From the NCBI RefSeq assembly GCF_028548455.1, contig NZ_JAQQLF010000014.1, positions 1-64,000 of the forward strand: a stretch of DNA of 64,000 bases. The letters run 5' to 3'. Shown here piece after piece: positions 19,235 to 27,802 of the stretch (within the stretch, counting starts at the first letter, position 1; each line of letters starts with the position of its first letter). This DNA is from Vogesella aquatica (lineage in GTDB: Bacteria; Pseudomonadota; Gammaproteobacteria; Burkholderiales; Chromobacteriaceae). Both the position numbers and the translations under genes were made by a program. The notes beneath the pieces were generated by a model, which saw only the letters and a program-made list of their open reading frames with translations, had not been told where the DNA came from and made no database searches.

Positions 19235-19492
19235 TCAGGCCATCAGCTGTTTGACAACGTCAACATAGCCCTGCATGGCCTGCTCGGCATTCTGGCCTTG
19301 CAATTTGCCCCATGCGTCGTACTTGGCACGATTGATGAAGTCCATCATTCCCGGGCGTTCGCCCTGTACGTCGCCCTCGGTAGCCTGCTTGAACAGTGCA
19401 TACAGTTGCAGCAATGTCTGGTTGTCCGGGCGCTCGGCCAGGCTGGTGACATCTTTCTGGGCTTGCTCGAACAGGGCTTTCAGATCGGACAT
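19235..19492 (-). CDS. Acyl-CoA-binding protein
   Basis: 85 residues, the full length of the ACBP four-helix bundle. Conserved residues of the acyl-CoA pocket are present: LYALFKQATEGDV, RPGMMDFINRAKYDAW (the Lys and Tyr contact the CoA). It binds long-chain acyl-CoA in the cytoplasm and buffers the pool. Bacterial ACBPs are patchy but common in some Betaproteobacteria. It is monocistronic: its own terminator follows and a gap of about 107 bases precedes it. Confidence 0.95.
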   Translation of the reverse strand: MSDLKALFEQAQKDVTSLAERPDNQTLLQLYALFKQATEGDVQGERPGMMDFINRAKYDAWGKLQGQNAEQAMQGYVDVVKQLMA

Positions 19493-19599
19493 ATCGGTTT
19501 CCTTCTCTATTCTGGGTGGTGCGCCTGGCGCCCACCGGTTTGTGTGTTGTTAGCCGCCATGGATTCTGGCTGTTGCAAATTTACCATGAAACGATCGTT

Positions 19600-20160
19600 T
19601 CACAAGTCTTCCGGCTCAAGCGCTATGCGCTTCATGCTGTTTACCGCCACGCCATTCTTCTCGGCCGGGGCAAACTGCGCTGCCAGGAAACGCTGCCTTA
19701 CCTGCGCCGCAAACTGCTCGTCCAGCCCATCTGGCAATACTATGCGCTGCACCACACCCTGATAGTCAATATAAACGTCCAGTACCGTCTCTGGCGGCAA
19801 CTCATCTTCCAGCTCTGGCAGCACAATCGGCTGCAGCGGCTCGGCCAGCTTATCCAGCTCGCTGGCGGTGTAATAGCGGGCCAGCGCCAAGGGGCGGGAC
19901 GACACTGCATCACTGGCAAGCACAGGGTTGGCCGCAGCAGGGGACATGGGCGCGGAAACAGGCTCGGCGACAGCCGGCGGGGCGGACTGTACCGCACCCG
20001 GCACAGCGGGCGCCGTTTGCAGCCGCACGCTCAGCCCCAGCTGCCCCTGCCGGGCGGGCGGCAGGCTATCCAGCAGCAAATACCCCGCCAGATGTAACGC
20101 CACGGCCAGCAAGGCGCTGGCCAATAGCCGCTCCCCCCGGCTACGCGGCAAAATTTGCAT
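19600..20160 (-). CDS. TonB-like periplasmic protein of unknown role
   Basis: 186 residues. One N-terminal membrane anchor (RLLASALLAVALHLAGYLLL, about 11-30), a Pro/Ala-rich spacer (about 45-90) and a small C-terminal domain with VLDVYIDYQGVVQRIVLPDG and FLAAQFAPAEKNGVAV, which resembles the TonB C-terminal fold (an x-A-x-F-x-P-A segment is typical). ExbB/ExbD are not nearby, and it is encoded three bases after dsbC, so coupling to TonB receptors is uncertain. It may be a cell-envelope protein of the TonB-like superfamily. Confidence 0.65.
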   Translation of the reverse strand: MQILPRSRGERLLASALLAVALHLAGYLLLDSLPPARQGQLGLSVRLQTAPAVPGAVQSAPPAVAEPVSAPMSPAAANPVLASDAVSSRPLALARYYTASELDKLAEPLQPIVLPELEDELPPETVLDVYIDYQGVVQRIVLPDGLDEQFAAQVRQRFLAAQFAPAEKNGVAVNSMKRIALEPEDL

Positions 20161-20163
20161 GGC

Positions 20164-20922
20164 TTATTTTGCCGCCAGGTTTTCCTCGATGGCCGCCAGC
20201 GGAATGGCGCCAGGTACCAGCGTGCCGTTCGGGAAGATCAGTGCCGGGGTGCCGGTAATGCCCAGCTTTTCGCCCAAGGCGGCGATCTCTGCCAGCGGGG
20301 TGGCGCAGTTGTCTTTACCAGCCAGCTTGGCACCGCTACGCATGAATGCTGTCCAGCTTTGCGCCGGGTCTTTACTGCACCAGATCTGGCGCGATTTGCG
20401 CTCGGCATCCGGGTGTAGCTGTGCCAGCGGGTACAGGAAGGTATAAATAGTGACGTTATCCAGCTTGGTCAGCGACTCACGCTCCAGCTGTTTGCAGTAC
20501 GGGCAATCCGGGTCGGAGAACACCACCAGCTTGCGCTCGCCTTTGCCGCGCACTTCCTTGATGGCCTTGTCCAGCGGCAGCGCTTTCCAGTCCACCACCA
20601 CTTTATTCAGCTCATCCAGACGGGCCTCGGTCACGCTGCGGCGGGTTTTGGTGTCGATCAGGTCGCCGGTAATCAGGTGGTCTACCTTGCCATCCACGTA
20701 CACCACGGTGAACTCTTCGCGCCCGCCACGCTTCATTTTCACGACCACCTCGTACAGGCCGCTTACCGGTGCTGGCTGTACGGTGCTGACTTCATGCTGC
20801 GGAAACTTGGTCTTGAAGGCCGCTTTGACCGTATCGGCACTTTCTTCGGCGGCAGAGGCGCTGCAGGCCATCAGGGGCAACATCAGGGTGGCCAGGGCAA
20901 GCTGGCGCAAACGGAATGACAT
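20164..20922 (-). CDS. dsbC: Thiol:disulfide interchange protein DsbC
   Basis: 252 residues with signal peptide (MSFRLRQLALATLMLPLMAC-SA; a Cys at the cleavage region could make it a lipoprotein, which is unusual). An N-terminal dimerisation domain (about 30-90) precedes a thioredoxin fold with FSDPDCPYCKQLE, the CPYC active site. A second Cys pair (IWCSK...DNCATP) is the structural disulfide known in DsbC. It isomerises wrong disulfides in the periplasm. It lies directly after the ubiquinone hydroxylase gene and before the TonB-like gene. Confidence 0.93.
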   Translation of the reverse strand: MSFRLRQLALATLMLPLMACSASAAEESADTVKAAFKTKFPQHEVSTVQPAPVSGLYEVVVKMKRGGREEFTVVYVDGKVDHLITGDLIDTKTRRSVTEARLDELNKVVVDWKALPLDKAIKEVRGKGERKLVVFSDPDCPYCKQLERESLTKLDNVTIYTFLYPLAQLHPDAERKSRQIWCSKDPAQSWTAFMRSGAKLAGKDNCATPLAEIAALGEKLGITGTPALIFPNGTLVPGAIPLAAIEENLAAK

Positions 20923-20941
20923 GGTAGTCCTTTAAAAACGG

Positions 20942-22096
20942 TTAAAAGCCCACGGCGTGGCGGGCGAGCTGGCGCTTGATCAGCGGCAGACGGTTAGTCA
21001 GGTTCAAGCCGGCATTGCGCAGCCAGGCCAGGCCAGGCGTCTGTTTGGCATGAAACAGGCCAAACAGGGCATCGCAGGTAAGTTGCATGGTTCGGACAGC
21101 TTCTTTGCGGCTTCGTTCATAGCGGCGTAGCGCCAGCCATTGGCCACAATCGCCCTGGCCGGCCAGCGCTGCGGCCAACCTGGCGGCGTCCTGAAAGCCC
21201 AGGTTCACGCCCTGCCCCGCTAGCGGGTGCACCGTGTGCGCCGCATCGCCCACCAGCGCCACGCGCTCGGCTATCACCTGCTCGGGGGTAATCAGGCGCA
21301 AGGGGAAAGCAGCCGCCGGCGTAAGCACCTCCAGGCGCCCCAGCGCATGGCCGCCCGCGTCGGCCACCACCTCGGCCAGACGCTCGGCCGGCAGTGCCAG
21401 CAGCGGCTCGGGCTGGCTGGTGGACCACACCATGCTGATACGGTTGCCGGGCATGGGCAGCCAGGCCAGGATGCCATCACCCAGAAACCACTGCCGTGCG
21501 ATATCGCCATGCGGCTTTTCGCAGGCAAAATTGGCCACTACGCCGCTGTGGCCGTAGGGCTTGATGTTGGCCGCAATGCCACTTTGCTGGCGCACCCAGG
21601 AGTTCGCCCCGTCAGCCCCCACAATCAGCTGCGCCTGCAGCTTGCGGCCATCGTCCAGCACCAGGCCGGCGTGCTGCGGCGCCTGCCACAGCGCCTGCGG
21701 GCGTTGGCCGCGAATCACCGTCACCCCGCTAGCGTGCTGCAGCTGCTGCCAGATGGCAGCCAATAGCCAACGGTTTTCGGCTATCCAGGCTAGTGCTTCG
21801 GCGCCGGCGTCGGCAGCAGAAAAGGCAATCTGCCCGCCCAGGTCGCCACGCACATCCATACTGGCAATGGTGCCTATGCGCGCCATGTCCGGCCAGGCGC
21901 CCAGCCCTGCCAGAAAGGCACGGTTGGCCGGGCTGATGGCATAAATGCGCGCATCCCAGCCGTCTTGCAGGCTGTCTAGCGACTCGCCCTGCCCCTCTAC
22001 CAAGGCTACACGGCGGCCCTGTTTATCCAGCGCCAGCGCCAGCGCGGCACCTACCAGCCCCCCGCCTACCACCAGCACATCGTATTGCTCGTTCAT
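20942..22096 (-). CDS. UbiH/UbiF/VisC-family FAD-dependent hydroxylase
   Basis: 384 residues. GxGxxG FAD motif (VVGGGLVGAALALAL), the second FAD-binding stretch IVGADGANSWVR, and the GD motif VALVGDAAHTVHPLAGQGVNLG. This family hydroxylates the ring of ubiquinone precursors. With a second paralogue just upstream after pepP, the pair corresponds to the two hydroxylases encoded after pepP in E. coli (ubiH, ubiI); which ring position this one acts on (C5, C1 or C6) cannot be told. A 12-bp inverted repeat made of two copies of the abundant word separates the two genes. Confidence 0.88.
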   Translation of the reverse strand: MNEQYDVLVVGGGLVGAALALALDKQGRRVALVEGQGESLDSLQDGWDARIYAISPANRAFLAGLGAWPDMARIGTIASMDVRGDLGGQIAFSAADAGAEALAWIAENRWLLAAIWQQLQHASGVTVIRGQRPQALWQAPQHAGLVLDDGRKLQAQLIVGADGANSWVRQQSGIAANIKPYGHSGVVANFACEKPHGDIARQWFLGDGILAWLPMPGNRISMVWSTSQPEPLLALPAERLAEVVADAGGHALGRLEVLTPAAAFPLRLITPEQVIAERVALVGDAAHTVHPLAGQGVNLGFQDAARLAAALAGQGDCGQWLALRRYERSRKEAVRTMQLTCDALFGLFHAKQTPGLAWLRNAGLNLTNRLPLIKRQLARHAVGF

Positions 22097-22116
22097 CTTC
22101 TGCTTTCTGACATGAA

Positions 22117-22157
22117 GCGGCCAACCTTAACGCAAAACCAGACGCAAGGTTGGCCGC
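22117..22157. terminator. Hairpin of paired GGTTGGCCGC words between the two ubi genes
   Basis: GCGGCCAACCTT at 22117-22128 pairs perfectly with AAGGTTGGCCGC at 22146-22157 around a 17-base loop. There is no long T tract, so it may be a weak terminator or a processing site. It is one of three inverted pairs of the repeated 10-mer in this window. Confidence 0.6.
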
Positions 22158-22174
22158 AGCAAAGCCGTATTCTT

Positions 22175-23344
22175 TTATACACCCACGCCAAACACCAGAT
22201 GGCTGGCAAAGGCACGCCGCGCCGGTGCTACCGCATCCACCGCCGACATGCCCACCCCGCGCAATGCCTTGACGACCGGGTGATGGCCGTCAAACAGCTG
22301 GATCAGGCCGTGGGTGAAGCCTACCACGGCGTGGCTATCCACCCGCCGGCTGGCGCTATAACGGCGCAGCACAGCGGCGTCGCCCGGGTCGGCAGCCCCC
22401 GCCAGCGCGTCCACCAGGCCTACCGCATCGCGCAGGCCCAGGTTAAAGCCCTGCGCGGCTACAGGGTGCATGGTTTGCGCAGCATTGCCAATCATGACCA
22501 CACGGCCGGAGCTAACCTTGTTCAGCTGGCGCAGGGCCAGCGGGAACACCGCGCGCGCGCCCACCGCAGTGAACTGCCCCAGGCGCTCGCCAAAGGCTTG
22601 CTGCAGCTCGGCCAGCACCACGGCATCGTCAGCCTCACGCAGGCGCGCGGCGTCGGCGTGGCTACGCGTCCACACCAGCATCATGCTGTCGCCGTAAGGC
22701 AGCAGGGCAAACGGGCCATCGCTGGCAAAACGCTCGTAGGCGCGGTGCTGGTGCGGCTGGCTGGTTTGCACCTGCGCCAGCACGGCGCTTTGCTGGTAGT
22801 CGTGCACATGGCGGCGGATGCCGGGCAAGCTTTCTGCCAGCGCCCCGCCCTCGGCCAGCACCAGCAGGCGGCTGGTCAGCGTGGCCTGCGTGCCATCGGC
22901 CTGGCGCAGCGTCACCGTGGCGTAACGCGATAGCGACTTGGCCTGCTCTACCCGGGTTTGCCACAGCACGGTGACGCTGGAGGTGGCCAGCGCCTGCGCC
23001 AGCGCAGCCGTCAGCACCGGGTAGTCGATGACGGCGCCCAGATGCGGCAGCCCCAGGTCGGTATGTTGCAGCACGGTGCGGCCAAAGCCGCCCTGCTGCG
23101 ACACATGTACCGTATCGATGACGGTGGCCGGCAGGCTGTCCGGCCAGGCACCTGCCAGCGCCAGCTGCTCGCGGCTGTACCACGATAGCGCCAGCGCACG
23201 GGCATCGCGCACCGGCTCGTTCTCGGCGCGCGCTTCGATCAGTACCACCTGGCGGCCGGCTTGTGCCAGCCGCAACGCGGCCAGCGCACCTACCGGGCCA
23301 CCGCCCACAATCACCACATCACTATGCTGAGGTATGTTTTGCAT
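22175..23344 (-). CDS. ubiH: 2-octaprenyl-6-methoxyphenol hydroxylase-like (UbiH)
   Basis: 389-residue FAD monooxygenase. FAD motif VIVGGGPVGALAALRL at the N-terminus, VLAEGG in the second motif and VVMIGNAAQTMHPVAAQGFNLG near residue 285, where Asn replaces the usual Asp of GDAAH, a variation also seen in true UbiH. Position directly after pepP matches the E. coli ubiH context. It acts in ubiquinone biosynthesis at the inner membrane. Confidence 0.87.
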   Translation of the reverse strand: MQNIPQHSDVVIVGGGPVGALAALRLAQAGRQVVLIEARAENEPVRDARALALSWYSREQLALAGAWPDSLPATVIDTVHVSQQGGFGRTVLQHTDLGLPHLGAVIDYPVLTAALAQALATSSVTVLWQTRVEQAKSLSRYATVTLRQADGTQATLTSRLLVLAEGGALAESLPGIRRHVHDYQQSAVLAQVQTSQPHQHRAYERFASDGPFALLPYGDSMMLVWTRSHADAARLREADDAVVLAELQQAFGERLGQFTAVGARAVFPLALRQLNKVSSGRVVMIGNAAQTMHPVAAQGFNLGLRDAVGLVDALAGAADPGDAAVLRRYSASRRVDSHAVVGFTHGLIQLFDGHHPVVKALRGVGMSAVDAVAPARRAFASHLVFGVGV

Positions 23345-23386
23345 GCTTTATTGCCGCCTGGGGCGGCCTCCACATTGGGGCAGGCG

Positions 23387-24685
23387 TCAGGCCTGCATCA
23401 GGGCTTCGATATCGTCGATACGTTTTGGTGCCGCGTCGGTATACACATAGTGGCCAGTGGCGGTGACCTGCACATTGTCCTCGATGCGGATGCCGATATG
23501 GTGGTACGCCGCCGGCACGCTATCGTCCGGGCGGATATACAGGCCCGGCTCGATGGTGGTGCACATGCCAGGCTCGAAGCTGCGCCACTGGCCGCCCGGT
23601 TTGCGCAAGCCCACGTCGTGCACGTCCAGACCAATGAAATGGCCAATGCCGTGCATGTAGAAACGGCGGTATTCGCCAGACTCGATCACACCGTCCACCG
23701 TGCCCTGCAGCAGCTTGTAATCCAGCATGCCCTGTACCAGCACGCGCAAGGCGGCGTCGGCCGGCACGTTCAATGCCACGCCGGGGGCGATGGTGTCGAT
23801 GGCGGCCAGCTCGGCGGCCAGCACCACGTCGTACAGGTCGCGCTGCGGGCCGCTAAAGCGCCCGTTTACCGGAAAGGTGCGCGTGATATCGCCGGCGTAG
23901 CCGCGAAACTCGCAGCCAGCGTCGACCAGCAGCAAATCGCCATTGTTCAGGCGCGCATTGTTGGCCGCATAGTGCAAGGTGCAGGCGTTGGCGCCACCGG
24001 CGACAATGCTCTCGTAAGCCGGGTAACGCGCGCCATGGCGGATAAAGTGGTGCAGCAGCTCGGCTTCCACCTCGTATTCGTACATGCCGGGGCGGGTGGC
24101 ACGCATGGCGCGCACATGGGCCTCGGCCGAGATCTGCCCGGCGTGGTGCAGCACAGCCAGCTCGCGCTCGTCCTTGCGCAGCCGCATCTCGTCGATCAGC
24201 GGCAGCAGGTCGCCGTACTGTGCCGGGGCATCCACCCCCGCGCGCGCGCGGCTGCGTACGCTGGCCAGCCAGCCGGCCACGCGGGCATCGATCTGCCCAT
24301 TGCCCACCGGCCAGTACAGCGCCGGTACGTTTTCCAGCAACGCCGGCAAGCGGGTATCCAGCTCGCTGATGCTGTAGGCCTCGTCAAAGTCGAACGCCTC
24401 TGCAGCAGCAGCCGGGCCGTAACGGAAACCATCCCAGATTTCCATGTCCGGATTTTTATCGCGGCAAAACAGCATGCTCTTGCCACGGTGGCCATCCAGC
24501 ACCAGCACTGCTTCCGGCTCGTCGAAGGCGGTGAGGTACAAGAAGTGGCTATCGGCGCGGTAGGGGTAATGCGCGTCGGCATTACGGATAACCATGGGCG
24601 CGGTGGGCAGCACGGCGATGGCATCGCCCAGGCTGGCCAGCAGCTGCTGGCGGCGGTGTTGCAGGCTAAGTGGCATGGTGTTCAT
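23387..24685 (-). CDS. pepP: Xaa-Pro aminopeptidase (PepP)
   Basis: About 432 residues, M24B metallopeptidase. An N-terminal aminopeptidase P domain (about 1-135, with DSHFLYLTAFDEPEAVLVL) precedes the pita-bread catalytic domain: LLVDAGCEFRGYAGDITRTF with both metal Asp residues, HGIGHFIGLDVHD with His, and later Glu residues (MCTTIEPGLY and GIRIEDNV). It removes N-terminal residues before proline. I choose ATG 24685; a TTG three codons earlier is possible. The UbiH gene follows after 42 bases. Confidence 0.94.
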   Translation of the reverse strand: MNTMPLSLQHRRQQLLASLGDAIAVLPTAPMVIRNADAHYPYRADSHFLYLTAFDEPEAVLVLDGHRGKSMLFCRDKNPDMEIWDGFRYGPAAAAEAFDFDEAYSISELDTRLPALLENVPALYWPVGNGQIDARVAGWLASVRSRARAGVDAPAQYGDLLPLIDEMRLRKDERELAVLHHAGQISAEAHVRAMRATRPGMYEYEVEAELLHHFIRHGARYPAYESIVAGGANACTLHYAANNARLNNGDLLLVDAGCEFRGYAGDITRTFPVNGRFSGPQRDLYDVVLAAELAAIDTIAPGVALNVPADAALRVLVQGMLDYKLLQGTVDGVIESGEYRRFYMHGIGHFIGLDVHDVGLRKPGGQWRSFEPGMCTTIEPGLYIRPDDSVPAAYHHIGIRIEDNVQVTATGHYVYTDAAPKRIDDIEALMQA

Positions 24686-24712
24686 ACCCGGCAAGAGAAA
24701 ACGGCGCCCAGT

Positions 24713-25114
24713 TTACACCCGCGCACGCCACAGAGCGATGCCATGCGCGGCCAACATGACGCCGGTCAAAGCGCCCGCCATATCGGCCACGGCATCCATT
24801 ACCTCGGCGCTACGCGTCGTGGTAAGCAGCGCCTGCCCCAGCTCGGAGCCCACGGCCCACAGCAGGCACAGGCCCAGTACAGCGGGCATGAGCTGACGTA
24901 ATGGCTGCCCCCGCCAAGCGCGCGGCAAGGCCAGCAACAGGGCACCCAGTGCAAACAGGCAAAAGTGGCCAATCTTGTCGAAATAGGGAATGCCGGACGG
25001 CGTACCGGCCGGCTTCAACAGCAACAGGTAAACGGAGGCCAGCCACCACAGGGCAGCAGGCAGATAGGCAATCAAACGGGACACGGCAGGCACCGGCTTG
25101 GACAAAGGCGCCAT
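24713..25114 (-). CDS. VanZ-like membrane protein
   Basis: 133 residues with four hydrophobic segments. YFDKIGHFCLFALGALLLAL in the second region matches the D-K-x-x-H-F motif of the VanZ-like family, and VADMAGALTGVMLA closes it. Members are widespread and mostly of unknown function; VanZ itself gives low-level teicoplanin resistance. Located upstream of pepP with a gap of 27 bases and after a terminator. Confidence 0.8.
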   Translation of the reverse strand: MAPLSKPVPAVSRLIAYLPAALWWLASVYLLLLKPAGTPSGIPYFDKIGHFCLFALGALLLALPRAWRGQPLRQLMPAVLGLCLLWAVGSELGQALLTTTRSAEVMDAVADMAGALTGVMLAAHGIALWRARV

Positions 25115-25133
25115 GCTGCCACGTTCGCGGCAT

Positions 25134-25157
25134 AAAAAAAAGCGGACCGAAGTCCGC
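25134..25157 (-). terminator. Terminator after metQ
   Basis: GCGGAC at 25142-25147 and GTCCGC at 25152-25157 flank a stable TTCG loop (read on the minus strand), followed by eight T residues. Two other hairpins lie closer to the metQ stop: CGTGCTGC/GCAGCACG at 25200-25218 and CCTTGAA/TTCAAGG at 25167-25191. Confidence 0.88.
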
Positions 25158-25228
25158 CATAGAAGCCTTGAATGCCAGGAGTTTTCAAGGAAAAAGTGCC
25201 GTGCTGCCTGGCAGCACGGGTAAAACGC

Positions 25229-26038
25229 TTACTTCCAGTCTGCCGGGAATTTGTAGCCCGGGTACTTAGGCTCGGCCCAGGCACGGAATTCTTTCGATTT
25301 GTAGGCCGCAATCACGTCTTTGGCCCACGGCTTGTTCAGGTCAGCAGCCTTGATCACGCCCCAGTTTACGTAGGCGTAGCTCTTTTCCTGGAACACGGCT
25401 TCGGTCAGCTTGATGCCGGACGAGATAGCGTAGTTGCCGTTCACCACGGCAAAGTCCACGTCAGCGCGCGAGCGCGGCAGCTGGGCAGCTTCCAGCGGCA
25501 CGATCTTGATCTTCTTCACGTTCACTTCGATATCACGCTCGGAAGCGGTCAGCGGGTTGATGCCTTTTTTCAGCTTTACCCAGCCCAGGTCGTTGAACAT
25601 CACCAGCGCGCGGGCGAAGTTGGATGGGTCGTTCGGCGCGGAAACGGTGCTGCCTTCTTTCACGTCTTTCAGCGATTTCAGCTTGCCCGGGTACACACCC
25701 AGCGGTGCGGTAGGCACCTGGAACACTTCTTTCAGGCTCAGCTTGTGCTCTTTGGAGAAGTTGTCCAGGTAAGGCTTGTGCTGGAATACGTTCACGTCCA
25801 GCGAGCCTTCCTGCAGGGCCAGGTTCGGGCGCACGTAGTCGGTGAACTCCACCAGTTTCACGGTGTAGCCTTTTTTCTCCAGAATAGGCTTGATGGCCTG
25901 TTTCACCTGGTCGCCAAAATCGCCAACGGTGGTACCGAACACGATTTCTTTCTTGGCCGGGTCAGCGGCTTGTACGTTGGCCGCAAAGGCCAGACCGAGG
26001 GTGGCAACTGCCAGTGTCTTGAGGGCAAAACGACGCAT
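25229..26038 (-). CDS. metQ: Methionine ABC transporter substrate-binding protein (MetQ, NlpA family)
   Basis: 269 residues from the ATG at 26038, chosen because it gives a signal peptide (MRRFALKTLAVATLGLAFAA, cleaved after NVQA). The NlpA family fold is marked by IVFGTTVGDFGDQVKQ, LVEFTDYVRPNLALQEGSLD, NVFQHKPYLDNF and GVYPGKLKSLKDVK. It delivers methionine to MetI. Unlike E. coli MetQ there is no Cys after the signal peptide, so it should be a soluble periplasmic protein and not a lipoprotein. It is the third gene of metNIQ, 43 bases after metI. Confidence 0.93.
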   Translation of the reverse strand: MRRFALKTLAVATLGLAFAANVQAADPAKKEIVFGTTVGDFGDQVKQAIKPILEKKGYTVKLVEFTDYVRPNLALQEGSLDVNVFQHKPYLDNFSKEHKLSLKEVFQVPTAPLGVYPGKLKSLKDVKEGSTVSAPNDPSNFARALVMFNDLGWVKLKKGINPLTASERDIEVNVKKIKIVPLEAAQLPRSRADVDFAVVNGNYAISSGIKLTEAVFQEKSYAYVNWGVIKAADLNKPWAKDVIAAYKSKEFRAWAEPKYPGYKFPADWK

Positions 26039-26081
26039 TTTTATGCTCCTTGTGAGAGAGATCTCTTTGTCTTGATCGGGT

Positions 26082-26768
26082 TTAACGTTTATCGAGCCGG
26101 GCCGCCAGGCGGTTACCGGCAAACTGGATCAGCTGCACGATCACCACCAGCAGCAGCACCATGGCGATCATCACTTCACTCTGGAAGCGGTAGTAGCCGT
26201 AGCGGATGGCCAAATCGCCAATGCCGCCGCCACCCACCACGCCGGCCACGGCCGAGTAGCTCAGAAAGCTGATGGTGAGGATGGTGAGGCTGGAAATCAG
26301 GCCGGCACGCGCTTCGTTGATCAGTACCTTGACGATGATCTGCGCCGGGCTGGCACCCATGGCCTCGGCCGCTTCCACCACGCCACGCGGGATCTCGCGC
26401 AGGGTCTGCTCTACCAGGCGGGCAAAGTACGGAATGGCGGCAAACGACAGCGGCACGGCCGCGGCGATCGGGCCGATGGTGGAACCTACCAGCACGCGGG
26501 TAAGCGGCACCAGCGACACCATCAGGATAATGAAGGGGAAGGAACGCACCAGGTTCACCAGCCAGCCCAGCACACCATTCACCGTACGGTGGGCAAACAG
26601 CTGGCCCGGCTGCGTCAGGTACAGCAGGATGCCCAGCGGGCCGCCCAGCAAAATAGCCGCCGTCAAGCCGATGCCCAGCATCAGGCCGGTTTCCAGGCTG
26701 GCTTGCCCGATTTCCGGCGCCAGGTCGGACAAATTGGCCAGCGCTTGGGCAAAAGTCAGCTCTTCCAT
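26082..26768 (-). CDS. metI: Methionine ABC transporter permease MetI
   Basis: 228 residues with five membrane segments and the coupling EAA loop: ETLREIPRGVVEAAEAMGAS (around residue 125) then PAQIIVKVLINEA. The family motif TILTISFLSYSAVAGVVGGGGIGDLA is seen near the C-terminus (in two parts: TISFLSYSAVAG and VGGGGIGDLAIRYGYYRF). It forms the inner-membrane channel for methionine. Its ATG follows the metN stop directly. Confidence 0.95.
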   Translation of the reverse strand: MEELTFAQALANLSDLAPEIGQASLETGLMLGIGLTAAILLGGPLGILLYLTQPGQLFAHRTVNGVLGWLVNLVRSFPFIILMVSLVPLTRVLVGSTIGPIAAAVPLSFAAIPYFARLVEQTLREIPRGVVEAAEAMGASPAQIIVKVLINEARAGLISSLTILTISFLSYSAVAGVVGGGGIGDLAIRYGYYRFQSEVMIAMVLLLVVIVQLIQFAGNRLAARLDKR

Positions 26769-27506
26769 TTACGCCACCTCCAGCAGGGATTTGGCCAGGG
26801 CCGACTGCGCGCTGACCTGCTTGTCTTGCACGCTCAGGATTTCCACCACTTCACCGGCGTCCAGCAGTGCGGCACGGTGGCAGATGGAACGGATCACGTG
26901 CATCTCGTGGGTAACAATCACCACGGTCACGCCAAAGCGGGCGTTGATGTCCTGCAGGCAATCAAGGATGGACTGGGTGGTTTTCGGGTCCAGCGCCGAT
27001 GTCGGCTCGTCGGCCAGGATCACGTGCGGGCGCGGTGCCAGCGCACGGGCAATGCCGACGCGCTGCTTCTGGCCGCCAGACAGCTGCGCCGGGTAGTGCT
27101 GGGCGCGGTCGGCCAGGCCGACAATGTCCAGACACTCGGCCACGCGGGCGTCGATATCGGCCTGCTGCCAGCCGGCAATTTCCAGCGGGAAAGCAATGTT
27201 GGCCGCAACCGTGCGGTTGGCCATCAGGTTGAACTGCTGAAACACCATGCCGATATTCTGGCGGGCACGGCGCAGCGCGCTGGCAGACAGGGCCGTGAGC
27301 GGCTGGCCGTCCACGGTAACGCTACCGCTATCGGGGCGCTCCAGCAGGTTGATCAGGCGCAGCAAGGTGGACTTGCCGGCACCGGAAAACCCGATCAGGC
27401 CAAAAATCTCGCCGGCACGGACGTGCAGGCTGGTATCACGCACGGCGTCAAACCAGCCGCCCTCGGGCTTCTGGAAACGCTTATGTACGTTTTTCAGGTG
27501 AATCAT
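26769..27506 (-). CDS. metN: Methionine ABC transporter ATP-binding protein MetN, short form
   Basis: 245 residues from the ATG at 27506 (GGAG nine bases upstream). Walker A GFSGAGKSTLLR, Q-loop MVFQQFNLM, signature LSGGQKQRVGIARAL, Walker B VILADEPTSALD and the H-loop IVTHEMHVI are all present. E. coli MetN (343 residues) has a C-terminal NIL/ACT-like domain that binds methionine and shuts the transporter; this protein ends right after the ATPase core and lacks it. Control may instead be by the RNA leader upstream. Confidence 0.95.
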   Translation of the reverse strand: MIHLKNVHKRFQKPEGGWFDAVRDTSLHVRAGEIFGLIGFSGAGKSTLLRLINLLERPDSGSVTVDGQPLTALSASALRRARQNIGMVFQQFNLMANRTVAANIAFPLEIAGWQQADIDARVAECLDIVGLADRAQHYPAQLSGGQKQRVGIARALAPRPHVILADEPTSALDPKTTQSILDCLQDINARFGVTVVIVTHEMHVIRSICHRAALLDAGEVVEILSVQDKQVSAQSALAKSLLEVA

Positions 27507-27523
27507 GTGAACTCCAAAGCAAA

Positions 27524-27556
27524 AAAGCCCGCCGGTTTGTCGCTGGCGGGCTTTAA
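27524..27556 (-). terminator. Leader terminator directly before metN
   Basis: On the minus strand AAAGCCCGCC pairs with GGCGGGCTTT (arms 27544-27553 and 27527-27536 in plus coordinates) and is followed by a T run. It ends about ten bases before the metN ribosome site, so it can only act as a conditional attenuator within the leader, downstream of the putative SAM aptamer. Confidence 0.85.
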
Positions 27557-27605
27557 GCTGGGGAATTTTCACTACTGAAAATTCTGGTGGTAGTGGCTGT
27601 CACTA

Positions 27606-27655
27606 CCCCCACGCTTTAGCTGTTTTACGCCCGCAAGCTGTGTCAAATCGGCGTT
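27606..27655 (-). ncRNA. Probable SAM-II-type (or SAM-V) riboswitch controlling metNIQ
   Basis: Read on the minus strand, the leader contains in order CGCC, GATTTGA, CTTGC, GGGCG, TAAAA and AGCTAAAGC followed by a G-rich stretch. This order matches what I remember of the SAM-II consensus (P1 arm, GAUUUg loop, cUUGC, P1 arm, AA-rich linker, GCUAAAgcGG forming the pseudoknot). P1 would be CGCC/GGCG. Two further hairpins (GGTAGTG/CACTACC and GAATTTTCA/TGAAAATTC) and then the leader terminator separate it from metN. High S-adenosylmethionine would favour termination of methionine uptake genes. A covariance-model search has not been done. Confidence 0.7.
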
Positions 27656-27802
27656 GAATCAAATATTTGATCGCAATTGAACACCAAATGTTCACTTACG
27701 TCAAGTACTGATGGCAGCCATATTAGCCATATGGCTGCCAGGTGTAAATATCTGTAGTTATAGAATTTTCTGCTATTTAAATACTGTATACAGCATATAG
27801 CG

